A DNA stretch of 7,939 nt, from NCBI GenBank assembly GCA_902478725.1, contig CABSMD010000117.1, positions 1 through 7,939 on the forward strand, written 5' to 3'. Source of the stretch: an uncultured Clostridia bacterium (GTDB taxonomy: Bacteria > Bacillota > Clostridia > HGM11514). A program made the translations under genes and the position numbers. Shown in pieces: positions 1 to 5,995 of this stretch (position 1 is the first letter of the stretch; each line of letters starts with the position of its first letter). Under the pieces are notes generated by a model. The model saw only the letters and a program-made list of their open reading frames with translations. It ran no database searches and was not told the DNA's origin.

Positions 1-723
1 CGCCAGTTCCAAGGCAAAATCACGGTCGGATACGCCGTCGAGGCTGTTTGCGGTAATCTGGTCAAAGCCCAATTCATCCGCTACAAAATCCCGGTTAAGC
101 GGGTAGGTGGTGCCCGCCAGCGCGCCGGAACCCAGCGGCATCACATTTGTCCGCCTGTAACAGTCAAGCAGCCGGTCATAATCACGACGGAACATCTCAA
201 AATAGGCCAACATATGATGGGAAAAGTAGATTGGCTGCGCCTTTTGCATATGGGTATAACCCGGCATAATAACGTTTTTATGATCTTCGGCAAGCGTCAG
301 CAAAACGGTTAACAAATCTTTTATCACTGCACACAGGTTGGTGATCTCGTCCTTGCAGTACATGCGCAGGTCAAGCGCGACCTGATCATTCCTGCTCCGC
401 CCGGTATGCAGCCTTTTCCCCGTCTCCCCGATACGGGAGATCAAAATGGTCTCAATGTTCATATGGATATCCTCGGCGTCAATCGAAAATTCCACCTTAC
501 CCTGTTCGATATCCTCCAGTATTTCAAAGAGTGTTTTCACAATCAAATCGGCGTCCTCTTGCGGGATGATGCCGCATCTTCCCAGCATTTTGGCGTGCGC
601 GATGCTGCCCTTGATATCCTGTCGGTACATCCTGCTGTCGAACCGGATGGAGGAATTAAAATCGTCAACCAGACTGTCGGTCGCCTTAGAAAAGCGGCCG
701 CCCCAAAGCTTTTGTTTTTCCAA
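1..723 (-). CDS. argH: Argininosuccinate lyase, N-terminal half (runs off left edge)
   Basis: Cytoplasmic enzyme of the last arginine step, cleaving argininosuccinate to arginine and fumarate; family of fumarase/aspartase-type homotetramers. Seen: 241 codons in frame, beginning [13 protein letters not shown], the usual ArgH opening. HTGRSRNDQ lies at about residues 106-114, [10 protein letters not shown] at about 155-164 with the family's catalytic His at about 158, and [10 protein letters not shown] at about 227-236. The family is normally about 460 residues, so roughly half is present; the conserved GSSxMPxKxNP loop with the catalytic serine would lie beyond the window. The start is a TTG: it is the only in-frame start that keeps KLWGGRF and sits 7 nt after GGAGGG. 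It lies 86 nt downstream of argG on the same strand, so it is very probably co-transcribed. No frameshift is seen. Identification is near certain; completeness of the gene cannot be judged. Confidence 0.97.
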   Translation of the reverse strand, partial: MEKQKLWGGRFSKATDSLVDDFNSSIRFDSRMYRQDIKGSIAHAKMLGRCGIIPQEDADLIVKTLFEILEDIEQGKVEFSIDAEDIHMNIETILISRIGETGKRLHTGRSRNDQVALDLRMYCKDEITNLCAVIKDLLTVLLTLAEDHKNVIMPGYTHMQKAQPIYFSHHMLAYFEMFRRDYDRLLDCYRRTNVMPLGSGALAGTTYPLNRDFVADELGFDQITANSLDGVSDRDFALELA

Positions 724-730
724 TATGGAA

Positions 731-736
731 CCCTCC
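731..736 (-). promoter_or_regulatory. Ribosome binding site that fixes the argH TTG start
   Basis: Read on the minus strand this is GGAGGG, 7 nt before a TTG codon at 723-721. No in-frame ATG lies near the conserved N-terminus, so the Shine-Dalgarno site decides for TTG. Confidence 0.8.
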
Positions 737-773
737 TAAAGTTTATGATAAAAGCGCCATCACAGTAGTAAAA

Positions 774-801
774 CGGCTTCGCAAACTATCCTGCGAAGCC
801 G
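774..801 (-). terminator. Hairpin between argG and argH (attenuator, weak terminator or processing site)
   Basis: CGGCTTCGCA and TGCGAAGCCG form a perfect 10-bp stem around an 8-nt loop. On the minus strand the stem starts 8 nt after the argG stop and is followed by TTTTACTACTG, a short and interrupted U-tract. A stem this good with a poor U-tract suggests partial termination or a mark protecting or processing the mRNA 3' end, setting less argH than argG. It could also be a full terminator if argH has its own promoter, but none is seen in the 50 nt before argH. Confidence 0.55.
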
Positions 802-809
802 GATCAAAC

Positions 810-2027
810 TTATTCTTCCACCGCTTTGTCCCCAAGCAGCATGGCCCGTACTTTAAGCGGCAGCCCAAAGAGATTGATGAACCCTTCGGCATCTTTGTGG
901 TCATATACCTCGTCACGATCAAAGGTAGCAAAGTCCTCACTGTAGAGGGAATACTCCGATTTGCTGCCCGCGACGATGCAGTTTCCCTTATAGAGCTTCA
1001 GCTTCACTGTGCCGGTTACCGTCTCCTGTGTAGACTCCACAAAAGCAGACAGGGCTTTGCGAAGCGGCGTATACCAATTGCCGTCATAAACCAGTTCGGC
1101 CATCTTGATGGCGACCTGTTCCTTATAATGCATGGTCTGACGGTCAAGGGTCAGGTATTCCAGCTCGCGATGCGCGGCATACAATACCGTTCCACCCGGC
1201 GTTTCATACACACCGCGCGATTTCATCCCAACCAGACGGTTTTCTACCAGATCGGCAATGCCGACGCCGTTTTCGCCGCCCAGACGGTTGAGTTCCTCAA
1301 CCAGCGCGACGGGCGCATATTCCTTGCCGTTAATCTTTTTCGGAATTCCTTTTTCAAAATAGATTTCCACATAGGTCGGGGTATCCGGCGCCTTTTCGGG
1401 AGAAACCATCATTTGCAGAATTTTATCGAACTGCGGCTCATTCCAGGGGTCTTCCAGATCCATCCCCTCATGGCTCAGATGCCACAGGTTTTTGTCCATG
1501 CTGTAGTTGTCTTCCTTGCTGACGGGCAGGTCGATACCGCGCGCTGTTGCATAATCGATCTCCTCCTCGCGGGAACGAATGTCCCACATCCGCCAGGGAG
1601 CGATGATTTTGATATCGGGCGCAAGCGCCTTGATGGTCAGTTCAAACCGAACCTGATCGTTTCCCTTGCCGGTCGCGCCGTGGCAGATACCGGTTGCACC
1701 CTCCTTGCGGGCGATCTCAACCAGCCGTTTCGCAATCAGCGGACGGGCAAATGAGGTGCCGAGCAGGTATTTCCCTTCATATACGGCCTGTGCCTGGATG
1801 GTGGGGAAGATAAAGTCGGTCACGAATTCCTCGCGGACGTCCTCAATATAAATTTTGCTCGCGCCGGTTTTAATGGCCTTTTCATTGAGTGGCTCCAATT
1901 CTTTGCCCTGGCCAACGTCCACCGCTACCGCGATGACCTCATAATCGAAATTTTCCTTCAGCCACGGGATGATGATAGAAGTGTCCAATCCACCCGAATA
2001 GGCCAATATTACCTTTTCTTTTGCCAT
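810..2027 (-). CDS. argG: Argininosuccinate synthase
   Basis: Joins citrulline and aspartate with ATP to give argininosuccinate, AMP and pyrophosphate; cytoplasmic, normally a homotetramer. Seen: 405 residues, the usual length. The N-type ATP pyrophosphatase loop AYSGGLDTS is at residues 9-17, [10 protein letters not shown] at 87-96, and the second family signature [12 protein letters not shown] at 117-128. [14 protein letters not shown] (175-188) and the DPWNEP segment that follows are typical of the synthetase domain, as is the C-terminal part with [15 protein letters not shown]. The start chosen is ATG at 2027, which gives [13 protein letters not shown] and lies 7 nt after GGAGGA. A TTG five codons upstream is rejected because its following codons are the ribosome binding site itself. 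First gene of an argG-argH unit, with a strong promoter and a probable ArgR box upstream. No defects are visible. Confidence 0.99.
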   Translation of the reverse strand: MAKEKVILAYSGGLDTSIIIPWLKENFDYEVIAVAVDVGQGKELEPLNEKAIKTGASKIYIEDVREEFVTDFIFPTIQAQAVYEGKYLLGTSFARPLIAKRLVEIARKEGATGICHGATGKGNDQVRFELTIKALAPDIKIIAPWRMWDIRSREEEIDYATARGIDLPVSKEDNYSMDKNLWHLSHEGMDLEDPWNEPQFDKILQMMVSPEKAPDTPTYVEIYFEKGIPKKINGKEYAPVALVEELNRLGGENGVGIADLVENRLVGMKSRGVYETPGGTVLYAAHRELEYLTLDRQTMHYKEQVAIKMAELVYDGNWYTPLRKALSAFVESTQETVTGTVKLKLYKGNCIVAGSKSEYSLYSEDFATFDRDEVYDHKDAEGFINLFGLPLKVRAMLLGDKAVEE

Positions 2028-2081
2028 ACTGTATTCCTCCAAATCATAAATTTTAAAAAATGAAGCAAAATGTTATTTATT

Positions 2082-2110
2082 ATTATACTGAACTATGATA
2101 AAATATTCAA
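2082..2110 (-). promoter_or_regulatory. argG promoter, sigma-A type
   Basis: On the minus strand, TTGAAT (2110-2105) is followed after exactly 17 nt by a perfect TATAAT (2087-2082). Transcription would begin near 2075, leaving a leader of about 48 nt, too short for a T-box or riboswitch. The six-base matches and ideal spacing make this the best promoter in the window. Confidence 0.8.
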
Positions 2111-2111
2111 T
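2094..2111. promoter_or_regulatory. Probable arginine repressor (ArgR/AhrC) operator
   Basis: The 18-mer TATGATAAAATATTCAAT matches the Bacillus-type ARG box, recalled as CATGAATAAAAATKCAAK, at 14 of 18 positions. Read on the other strand it contains TGAAT followed by AT-only bases and TATCA, close to the imperfect palindrome TGAATwwwwATTCA. It covers the -35 and most of the spacer of the argG promoter, where a repressor would block polymerase. A second, weaker match (13 of 18) lies at 2059-2076 near the transcription start. The region is AT-rich, which raises the chance of accidental matches. Confidence 0.55.
2096..2104 (+). promoter_or_regulatory. Possible ruvC promoter (extended -10)
   Basis: TGATAAAAT fits an extended -10 (TGnTATAAT with one mismatch). 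The matching -35 position near 2076-2082 holds only TTTATT or TTATTA, a poor match, as is tolerated with extended -10 elements. Transcription would start near 2111, with a leader of about 36 nt before ruvC. TATACT at 2084-2089 is an alternative -10. Either would overlap the argG promoter on the other strand. Confidence 0.35.
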
Positions 2112-2146
2112 AGGAATTTACAAAAGATTTTAAAACAGGAGGAAAT

Positions 2147-2653
2147 ATGAGGATTTTAGGCATAGACCCGGGCTTTGCTATCGTTGGTTTTGGTATCATT
2201 GACTATAGCGGCAACCATTTTTCGGTGGTGGACTACGGGAGCATTGAAACAAAGGCCGGCACGCCGTTTGACAGACGGCTGCTGACGATACATACCGAGC
2301 TTGCGGGGTTGATCAACCAGTATTCGCCGGATGTTATGTCGATTGAGGAATTGTTTTTCAACACCAACGCCAAAACCGCAATCAATGTCGGGCAGGCGCG
2401 CGGGGTACTGGTATTAGCGGCGGCGCAGAAGGAGATTCCGATTTTTGAATATACCCCCCTGCAGGTCAAGCAGGCGACGGTCGGCTATGGGCGCGCGGAC
2501 AAGAATCAGGTGCAGCAGATGGTAAAAACCCTGCTCGCGCTGGAATCCATTCCAAAGCCGGACGACGTTGCTGACGCGCTGTCGGTTGCGGTCTGCCACG
2601 CACATTCCTGTCGGAGCGGTGGGGGAGTACTCAGAGAGAGAAGGGGGATTTAG
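2147..2653 (+). CDS. ruvC: Holliday junction resolvase RuvC
   Basis: Dimeric metal-dependent endonuclease that cuts Holliday junctions made by recombination and moved by RuvAB. Seen: 168 residues, normal for the family, with the RNase H-like fold markers. GIDPG at 5-9 supplies catalytic Asp7; SIEELFF at 65-71 supplies Glu67, with the following [14 protein letters not shown] typical of Ruv[20 protein letters not shown] is at 101-119, and [10 protein letters not shown] at 139-148 supplies the last two acidic residues, Asp140 and Asp143. All four catalytic acids are present, so the enzyme should be active. The ATG follows AGGAGG with a rather short 4-nt gap. First gene of ruvC-ruvA-ruvB; ruvA begins 1 nt after its stop. 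The last 15 or so residues (from CRSGGG) are not conserved and may be a flexible tail. Confidence 0.98.
   Translation: MRILGIDPGFAIVGFGIIDYSGNHFSVVDYGSIETKAGTPFDRRLLTIHTELAGLINQYSPDVMSIEELFFNTNAKTAINVGQARGVLVLAAAQKEIPIFEYTPLQVKQATVGYGRADKNQVQQMVKTLLALESIPKPDDVADALSVAVCHAHSCRSGGGVLRERRGI
2642..2647 (+). promoter_or_regulatory. Ribosome binding site that fixes the ruvA TTG start
   Basis: AGGGGG inside the last codons of ruvC lies 7 nt before TTG at 2655. The TTG gives (M)FYYISG, the standard RuvA N-terminus; the longer in-frame extension back to 2568 lies wholly inside ruvC and has no RuvA-like sequence. Confidence 0.75.
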
Positions 2654-2654
2654 A

Positions 2655-3236
2655 TTGTTTTATTACATAAGCGGAAAGACGGCGCATGTGGGGCTGGACT
2701 TTGTGGTGATCGACGCAGGCGGCGTCGGCTATAAAATATACACCAGCGAGTCTACGTTAAAACGGGTGGAAATAGACCAGTTTGCCAAGCTTTACACCTA
2801 TTTGAACGTACGGGAAGATTTGATGGATTTATACGGCTTTCTGACCGCTGAGGAGCTGGGCACCTTCCAGATGCTTATTTCGGTTTCCGGCGTTGGGCCG
2901 AAGGTGGCGCTGGCGCTGCTTTCCACCATCCCGCCGTCGGAATTTGCTCTGGCGGTGGTGACCGGAAACATCAAGGCGATCACCCGCGCGCCGGGCGTTG
3001 GGCCGAAGGTAGCGCAGAGAATCGTTTTGGAACTGAAGGATAAGCTCAAAAACGAACAGCTCATCGCACAGGCCGCTGAGGTTGAAGATCTGGCAGGTGA
3101 GATGGACGAGGCCGTGAGCGCCCTGATCGTTTTAGGCTACAGTCAGGCCGAGGCCAAGCGCGCGGTTGCGGCGACCGACAATTCGGGCGGTGTGGAAGAG
3201 ACTGTGAAACAAGCCTTGAAAAAGCTAATGAAGTGA
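2655..3236 (+). CDS. ruvA: Holliday junction branch migration subunit RuvA
   Basis: Tetrameric DNA-binding protein that holds the four-way junction open and loads the RuvB motors. Seen: 193 residues, near the usual 200. The N-terminal OB-fold runs to about residue 62, starting [12 protein letters not shown] and including [17 protein letters not shown] (53-62) carries the acidic pin pair Glu54/Asp55 that corresponds to the strand-separating residues of the E. coli protein. Two helix-hairpin-helix motifs follow, [11 protein letters not shown] (75-85) and [12 protein letters not shown] (109-120). After an acidic linker, the C-terminal three-helix domain (about 150-193) would contact RuvB. The TTG start lies 1 nt after the ruvC stop and ruvB begins 10 nt after this gene, so expression is surely operonic. 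Nothing is missing. Confidence 0.97.
   Translation: MFYYISGKTAHVGLDFVVIDAGGVGYKIYTSESTLKRVEIDQFAKLYTYLNVREDLMDLYGFLTAEELGTFQMLISVSGVGPKVALALLSTIPPSEFALAVVTGNIKAITRAPGVGPKVAQRIVLELKDKLKNEQLIAQAAEVEDLAGEMDEAVSALIVLGYSQAEAKRAVAATDNSGGVEETVKQALKKLMK
2889..3015 (+). repeat. 22-bp direct repeat inside ruvA
   Basis: The two helix-hairpin-helix GVGPKVA segments are encoded by almost the same DNA: 2889-2910 and 2994-3015 share 21 of 22 bases (G at 2906 against A at 3011). The copies are 105 bp apart, exactly 35 codons. The protein repeat is expected for the family; the identity of synonymous codons is greater than it requires. Confidence 0.85.
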
Positions 3237-3246
3237 GGGAGAACCG

Positions 3247-4266
3247 ATGGACACAGAAAATAGAATTGTAACCGGCGATATCCTCTCAGAGGAGAATGAT
3301 TTTGAAGCGGGTATCCGCCCGCGCGCGCTGGATGATTATATCGGGCAGGACAAGGTTAAGTCAAATCTCGATGTGTTCATCCAGGCGGCGAAGAACCGGA
3401 AGGAATCGTTAGATCACGTCCTGCTTTATGGCCCGCCGGGATTGGGCAAAACTACCCTCGCCGGTATCATTTCGAATGAGATGGGCGTCAACATCCGGGT
3501 CACATCGGGCCCGGCAATTGAAAAGCCAGGCGATTTGGCGGCGATATTGACCAATCTGTCGGATCATGACGTGCTGTTTATCGATGAAATCCACCGTCTG
3601 TCAAAAGCGGTGGAAGAGATACTTTATCCAGCAATGGAGGACTACGCGCTGGATATCATTATTGGCAAGGGGCCGTCGGCGCGTTCCATCCGGCTTGACC
3701 TGCCAAAATTCACACTGATCGGTGCGACCACTCGCGCCGGCGACCTTTCCGCCCCCCTGCGGGACCGGTTTGGCGTACTCTTCCGATTGGAGATGTATTC
3801 GCCGGAAGAATTGATGAATATCATCACACGCTCCGCGCGGATTCTCAATATTCCGATTGAGAATCCGGGCGCCGTTGAGATCGCTAAGCGTGCGCGGGGA
3901 ACCCCACGAATTGCAAACCGGCTGTTAAAGCGGGTGCGTGATTTTGCCGAAATCAAGGCGGATGGCGTGATCACAAAAGAGGTGGCGGACATGGCGCTGA
4001 ACATGCTTGAGGTGGACAAGCTTGGCCTCGACGCCATAGACACAAAGCTGTTGCTGACCGTGATCGACAAGTTCAGCGGCGGCCCGGTAGGGCTGGAGAC
4101 GCTGGCCGCCTGCGTCGGGGAGGAAAGCACCACCATTGAGGATGTTTACGAACCATATCTGATGCAGATCGGTTTTATCGACCGGACGCCGCGTGGGAGG
4201 ATGGCGACTACGCTTGCCTATTCCCATTTTGGCAGGATGCCGGACGGACAGCAAAGGATGGTATAA
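3247..4266 (+). CDS. ruvB: Holliday junction branch migration ATPase RuvB
   Basis: AAA+ hexameric motor that pulls DNA through the RuvA-bound junction. Seen: 339 residues, the normal length. The N-terminal [15 protein letters not shown] (24-38) is the RuvB hallmark. Walker [10 protein letters not shown] is at 62-70 and Walker [10 protein letters not shown] at 110-118 with Asp113/Glu114. GATTRAG (159-165) holds sensor 1, PLRDRFG (170-176) the arginine finger, and [10 protein letters not shown] (218-227) sensor 2. The C-terminal winged helix includes [18 protein letters not shown] (301-318), which contacts DNA. ATG follows AGGGAG by 5 nt; that site overlaps the ruvA stop, so translation of the two is closely linked. 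Last gene of ruvCAB. The queA/tgt genes that often follow ruvB in other bacteria are not here. Confidence 0.99.
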   Translation: MDTENRIVTGDILSEENDFEAGIRPRALDDYIGQDKVKSNLDVFIQAAKNRKESLDHVLLYGPPGLGKTTLAGIISNEMGVNIRVTSGPAIEKPGDLAAILTNLSDHDVLFIDEIHRLSKAVEEILYPAMEDYALDIIIGKGPSARSIRLDLPKFTLIGATTRAGDLSAPLRDRFGVLFRLEMYSPEELMNIITRSARILNIPIENPGAVEIAKRARGTPRIANRLLKRVRDFAEIKADGVITKEVADMALNMLEVDKLGLDAIDTKLLLTVIDKFSGGPVGLETLAACVGEESTTIEDVYEPYLMQIGFIDRTPRGRMATTLAYSHFGRMPDGQQRMV

Positions 4267-4273
4267 GAAAGAG

Positions 4274-4396
4274 GTGGATGAAAAGGAACAAACCGTCGGC
4301 AACCTGATTGGTAGACAAAGTCCGTATATTACACGTGTAACCGACCCCGATTATTTCGTTTTACGGTTCACTGATGCTTTATTACAGCTTTGTTAA
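4274..4396 (+). CDS. Doubtful 40-residue ORF after ruvB
   Basis: A GTG-initiated reading frame begins 8 nt after the ruvB stop and encodes VDEKEQTVGNLIGRQSP and then PYITRVTDPDYFVLRFTDA, ending LLQLC. The purine-rich AAGAAAGAGG directly before it is too close to be a good ribosome binding site. The sequence is polar and acidic with no signal peptide or membrane segment, and I recognise no family. The frame also stays open backwards into ruvB, so it may be a chance extension. It could be a small protein, a decayed gene end, or noise; noise is the most likely. Confidence 0.15.
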   Translation: MDEKEQTVGNLIGRQSPYITRVTDPDYFVLRFTDALLQLC

Positions 4397-4404
4397 ACCT
4401 GAGA

Positions 4405-4431
4405 TTCTGAAAAGGGATATCAGAGCTTTTT
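4405..4431 (+). terminator. Weak terminator-like hairpin after ruvCAB
   Basis: TCTGA (4406-4410) and TCAGA (4420-4424) can pair around a 9-nt loop, with a T-G wobble extending the stem, followed by CTTTTT. The stem is short and AT-rich, so termination would be inefficient. It is the only terminator-like structure I see between ruvB and the amidase. Confidence 0.25.
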
Positions 4432-4448
4432 GTCGAAAGGTATATAAC
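4427..4448 (+). promoter_or_regulatory. Spo0A-box-like word next to a possible -10 before the amidase
   Basis: TTTTTGTCGAAAGG contains TGTCGAA (4431-4437), the core recalled for Spo0A binding in spore formers. TATAAC at 4443-4448 is a plausible -10, but no matching -35 is seen 16-18 nt before it. The same heptamer also occurs by chance at 636-642 inside argH, so this site is suggestive only. The rest of 4267-4491 holds nothing else I can name. Confidence 0.2.
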
Positions 4449-4491
4449 TATGGGGGATTTTTAGGAGATAGGGGAGTAAGGAGCATTTTAC

Positions 4492-5925
4492 ATGAGGCAT
4501 ACATTTGTTTTTTTTATTTTAGCATTACTACTGCTGATACAGCCGGTGGCAACTTCGGCCATGACGTTGTATTATGATGAAACGGCACATGAATACAATG
4601 AAAAACCGATCACCATGATAGTGAATGGAGAAACAGTAAATTTTGACATGCCGCCGGTGATTCTCAATGAACGTACCTTGATTCCGGTGCGCGGCCTGTT
4701 TGAAAAGCTGGGCGCGGCGATTGAATGGGACGGGGCGGCTGGAATGGTCAAAATCGTTTCAAATGATACGACAATTCTTCTCTGGACAAATAATCAGACT
4801 GCGAGTGTGAATGGACAATCCGTACAGATGGATGTGGCGCCTAAGATTATTAACGACAGGATGATGATTCCAGTACGGTTTGTTTCGGAGCGTTTGGGAT
4901 ATCAGGTCGGTTGGGATGGCAATACCTCGACCGTTACGATTACGGGAACTACGCTGCCGGTCATAAACAGGATTTCCTATGCCGATGGACAGGTAACTGT
5001 CACAGCAGATGGAGAAATTAAAAAATATGAACATTTTGTTTTACAGGAGAATGGGGAAACGCGCATCGTACTCGATCTTTCCGGTACAAAGCTTGGTTAT
5101 GCCGGAAATCCGGTTACAGTAAGCGGTTCTCAGGTGAAGGGTGTCAGATGGTCGCAATATCAGACAAATCCATACATAACAAGGATCGTGGTTGATCTGT
5201 CCCAGGCTGTTTCTTATGTGGTGGAGCAGTCGGCGGATAAACGGACGGTTCGTATCGCGTTGTCTACGACCACGACGCCATCGCCCACTCCTACGCCAAC
5301 GGGTGCGCCGGTGGGAAAACCGGATTACACCCTCAATGAAAAGGCAAAAGGGAAGCTTGTCGTGATCGACCCGGGGCACGGCGGAGATGAGGTCGGATCC
5401 GAAGCGAAGCAGGATGGAAAGACGGTCGCGCAGGAGAAGGATATCAATCTTGCAATCTCTTTAAAATTAAATGCCCTGCTCAAGCAGGCGGGCGTCAAAA
5501 CCTATATGATACGCGAGGACGATTCAACAGTCGGATTGTATGACCGTCCGGAAATCGCCAATCAGTTAAACGCCGATTTGTTTGTCAGCGTTCACAGCAA
5601 TTCCTTCACAAGCCCGGATGCATACGGGACGGAAACCTTATATTATCCCGGGGACGACGCTTCCTACGGCATTACCAGCCAAAGATTAGCGGAATTGATT
5701 CAGGAAGAAATGATCAAGGGACTTGGCACATACGACAGGGGTCTCAAGGACGGCAAGGAAATGGTGGTTATCCGCAAGACCAACATGCCTGCTGTAATTG
5801 CGGAAGTAGCTTTTTTGTCTTCACCGGATGACCTTGCAAAGCTGTTGGATGATTCTTTCCGGCAAAAAGCGGCACAGGCGATCTGCAACGCCATCATACG
5901 GGCTTTGAATGAGATGGTGGAGTAA
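4492..5925 (+). CDS. Secreted N-acetylmuramoyl-L-alanine amidase with copper-amine-oxidase-N-like and AMIN domains
   Basis: Zinc enzyme that cuts the bond between muramic acid and the stem peptide in peptidoglycan, acting outside the membrane in cell separation, growth or sporulation. Seen: 477 residues. A signal peptide covers about 1-23 (short basic start, hydrophobic FVFFILALLLLIQPV, cut near TSA). Two tandem copper-amine-oxidase-N-like units lie at about 42-89 and 104-151, each with VNG, an IPVR motif and a WDG turn. An AMIN domain (about 156-257), usually a sacculus-targeting module, and a Thr/Pro linker (258-273) follow. The Amidase_3 catalytic domain is about 288-475 with zinc ligands His296 (DPGHGG), Glu315 and His368 (SVHSNS) and catalytic Glu438 (AEVAF), all present. 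AAGGAG lies 8 nt before the ATG. CwlD and other amidases share the fold, so the exact role is open. It stands alone, 225 nt after ruvB. Confidence 0.93.
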   Translation: MRHTFVFFILALLLLIQPVATSAMTLYYDETAHEYNEKPITMIVNGETVNFDMPPVILNERTLIPVRGLFEKLGAAIEWDGAAGMVKIVSNDTTILLWTNNQTASVNGQSVQMDVAPKIINDRMMIPVRFVSERLGYQVGWDGNTSTVTITGTTLPVINRISYADGQVTVTADGEIKKYEHFVLQENGETRIVLDLSGTKLGYAGNPVTVSGSQVKGVRWSQYQTNPYITRIVVDLSQAVSYVVEQSADKRTVRIALSTTTTPSPTPTPTGAPVGKPDYTLNEKAKGKLVVIDPGHGGDEVGSEAKQDGKTVAQEKDINLAISLKLNALLKQAGVKTYMIREDDSTVGLYDRPEIANQLNADLFVSVHSNSFTSPDAYGTETLYYPGDDASYGITSQRLAELIQEEMIKGLGTYDRGLKDGKEMVVIRKTNMPAVIAEVAFLSSPDDLAKLLDDSFRQKAAQAICNAIIRALNEMVE

Positions 5926-5946
5926 AAACAAGGGCAATTTTGAAAC

Positions 5947-5994
5947 ACAACCAAAAGGATAAGGCTGACGTACCAGCCTCATCCTTTTGGTTGT
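5947..5994. terminator. Bidirectional intrinsic terminator
   Basis: ACAACCAAAAGGAT (5947-5960) pairs perfectly with ATCCTTTTGGTTGT (5981-5994), and AGGCTG (5962-5967) with CAGCCT (5974-5979), with one A/C mismatch and a 6-nt loop. In both directions the inner GC-rich stem is followed by TTTTGGTTGT, so the A-rich and T-rich arms serve both strands. It begins 21 nt after the amidase stop and 1 nt after the stop of the converging oxidoreductase. Confidence 0.9.
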
Positions 5995-5995
5995 T

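Noticed and set aside
406..768. Plus-strand open frames of 120 and 97 codons opposite argH
   Set aside because: They lie antisense to the conserved N-terminal half of ArgH and show no recognisable protein features.
897..1754. 285-codon open frame on the plus strand opposite argG
   Set aside because: It is a mirror of argG codon structure with no start signal, and the minus strand encodes a full, motif-complete ArgG.
2028..2042. Five-codon upstream extension of argG to a TTG
   Set aside because: The extension is made of the GGAGGA ribosome binding site; the ATG at 2027 is correctly spaced from it and gives the standard N-terminus.
2028..2075. T-box or other riboswitch in the argG leader
   Set aside because: The predicted leader is only about 48 nt and AT-rich with no structured elements.
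2568..2654. 29-codon upstream extension of ruvA
   Set aside because: It lies inside ruvC in another frame and precedes the conserved FYYISG opening of RuvA.
3642..4136. 164-codon minus-strand frame opposite ruvB
   Set aside because: Serine- and arginine-rich shadow of a gene with complete AAA+ motifs on the plus strand.
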